DNA of 64,000 bases from Hofstenia miamia (lineage: Eukaryota; Xenacoelomorpha; Acoela; Hofsteniidae), in contig CABFPE010000215.1 of NCBI GenBank assembly GCA_900660155.1, positions 840,405 through 904,404 of the forward strand, given 5' to 3'. This document shows, piece by piece, positions 40,101 to 43,100 of this stretch. Within the stretch, counting starts at the first letter, position 1. Every line of letters starts with the position of its first letter. The translations under genes were made by a program, and so were the position numbers. The notes under the pieces are model-generated. The model was not told the origin of the DNA and made no database searches. It saw only the letters and a list, made by a program, of their open reading frames with translations.

Positions 40101-43100
40101 TAAATTCATCAATATGGGAATTATTCCCAACTGCACGTTCATACAATCTTAGAACAACATCCATTAGAAAAATATGGGAAACATGTTAAAAAGTAATTTA
40201 AAATCAGATATATAATGGCAGCGCATTTTTCCAAAACTGCTCACAGTGAGCAAAGAATAGGTGTATCTAAGAGCAAAAATCATTTGCAAAACTGTCCAAA
40301 AGAAAATATACAAGCAGCAAACGTTTCAAGTGAAGAAGTTCAGCAAAATGAAGCAATAAATTCGTTTGAAGATGCGGAAGAAAACGGTATTACTCAATGT
40401 ATTCCCGAATTGAATCAAGAAAGAGAAGATGTAGAAATGATTGAACTAAATGGAGAAACTCGCTCAAAATCTAGAAAATCCGCAGAAAGTAAAGAAAGTG
40501 ATATTGACTATAATACCTACAGCACATATGAACCATCTACAAAAAGAATTGGTAGATGCATCCATGCAGCAAAGACTAACTATAGTAATACTCAAAGCGA
40601 AAAACATTTATCAAATCCTTGAATGCAATAAGATCAGATAAATGGACGGAAGAAAAAAGCATGTTGGATTAGTTCAAAAACATTGAATAATTGATTTCTC
40701 AAAAGGAAGTTTGCAATGTCCTTTAAGCAAATAGCATTGAAGTTTCAAACCACTTAATAAACAAACTACTGTATTAAAATTTAATCTGCTGCAAAATATT
40801 TATATACTTGTTATTATATTTGTTTTGTTCTTGTATCCAATATAATCATGTTGTTTGTTTAGCCTCTATTTAGTAGATTAACAAGAAAAAATACAAAATA
40901 ATTGTCTAATACATACTGCCACTATTGGGATTTTGATAGCGTCACTAGATTCAAAAAGCATACATAGGTGATTTCCGCCTTATAATAATAATAATAATAA
41001 TAATCTTCAATAGCGTGTATTTAGTTATCATTTGTACACAGCCTGTTATATACAAGCAATCTCATAAAAATGAATATATACAAAATTTACACATATTTAC
41101 AAAATTGCCATATATACAACAGATTAACAAATACAATAACTAAACGCTGCACAATTAATTAATATATTTACATTCTATATACAATTAAAAATTAAAAAAA
41201 TAATAATAACAATAATAAAATAATAATAATAATAATTATTATTTTTATTATTATAATAAAAGACTATTTGGCCCGCAAAAGCAAACAATACAAATGAATA
41301 AAAATAAGTTTTTCGGCAACGAGAACAATCACAAGAGACATGTTGTTGGTGACTAATAAGTGTTTTATAAATAATTAACGGGAATGTCATTATAAAACAC
41401 TCGAACCAATCTCTGTTAATCATGCCGCATTTGGCAATGACTAATTTACTTATATACAAGAAAGATCGGCTAATTAAGAGTTAACAAAATTAAGTTTTTT
41501 AAGGAAAACACAAATTGATGTTAAGCCTTCAGTTTTTAATATTGATTAAAAGAACGGTTTTAACACGATGGATAGACAATTTTAAAAAAAACTTAAAGAT
41601 ACTGGTAGCATAAATTCATTCAAATGGGATAAAAGATTTGTTTAGCAAACAAGCTCAAAATAATTAGGTAGTGGGGTTTCATTAGAGCAAAATCCCGTGG
41701 CCTTCCGGAATGTATAGTAGTTGGTCCAACGTTATTTCCACTAAAATTTAATGATTTAGAACAGATTGCTAAGTTTGTTGATGATCTTGCAGAAACATTC
41801 TTTCAGAATACACAATTAGAAACTGACCACGTACATCCGCATGCAAACAGGAAGGAAAAAAAGTATAATTTTGATAAACATGAGAAATGATGAGTAAGAA
41901 CTGTTTCCGTTCCAAGTTTTCACAGGATTACTATGAACAACAATGATTGAGTCTACATTACTCGGCGTACTTAATACACTCAAATTTTATCATTAAACAG
42001 GAAGTAGAAAGAACGATATCTGTAGTCTATTTTCATAAAAACACTTAAAATACATGGGATGTATCCAGTCTCAATTAAATGTTGAGCACTAAAGCTATAT
42101 TGAGTTAATACCAGTACATGCAACTTTAGTTATGGTTGGAGCATCTGTAGATAAATTGGAAATTATGGCCGTTCAGGCTTTTGGAATGATGCAAAAACTA
42201 CTTTCTAAAATCGCTTATTCTCAAAACCTTTCAAAAGGCCCAATCAGACACTTCTCATCCTTTGCACAAACTTGTTGCTGACTTTTCGAATTCCTTTTCT
42301 AGTAGGAAAGATTATTTAAACCTTCTTATTGCATGAACTAACAGTGACAAACGAGCATTTGCTTACAGGTTGCTTCCTTATATAGCTTTGTAAATAATGA
42401 TAGTGTAGTTTGAAAGAAATTTTGAGATTTGACTCACAATCAATATACGCCTACTTCTACGGACGCTAGAATGTGTACGTTCGCAGTTGAAAAACGTTAC
42501 CAAAGTGAGCGCACTGGAAAATATTTTGCGAATACAGTTTATCAAATTTAGCTTACACGTTAAAGCAAGCGAATACATTGTGTACTGCAATTAAAAACTC
42601 ACAGTACACAGATTTTGCCAGCAAACTCGCCCAAAGCTAGTGTAGAAATATAATGATGTACAAACCATATTGTTCATATGCTTAACAAAGAAAATGTACA
42701 CAACTAAATTTTTAGTTTATTTTCATGGTTTTAACTTAGGCAGGTGTTACACACGTACGTGTTGCGGGACGGGTTTCGTTAGGGAGGCTCTGGTTTAAGT
42801 GTCAGTGTTCCACATTGACGTTGTACCGATCTCTAAATTTCTTGGGGCGAAATCCTTTTGCGTTTATCATGATAGCGCAATGCGGTCTTTCACTTTGATG
42901 TGAAACAATTTTTCGTGTAAGCAACATTCGAGAAACTCCCGTTGCGGATACCGTTGTGCAACACGCGACTGCCTGTCACACACGTACGTGAAGCAAAATT
43001 AACAATCTCATCAGTAAAATATGCATGAGTGTAACAGCCGACGTATAGAAACACCAAACCGTAAAACCATATTTCATGTTCTCACGCTAACAAAACACGC

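Noticed and set aside
42739-43012. Terminal inverted repeats of a MITE
   Set aside because: The end sequences align better as direct copies; the inverted match is limited to the palindromic core, so a MITE call is not secure.
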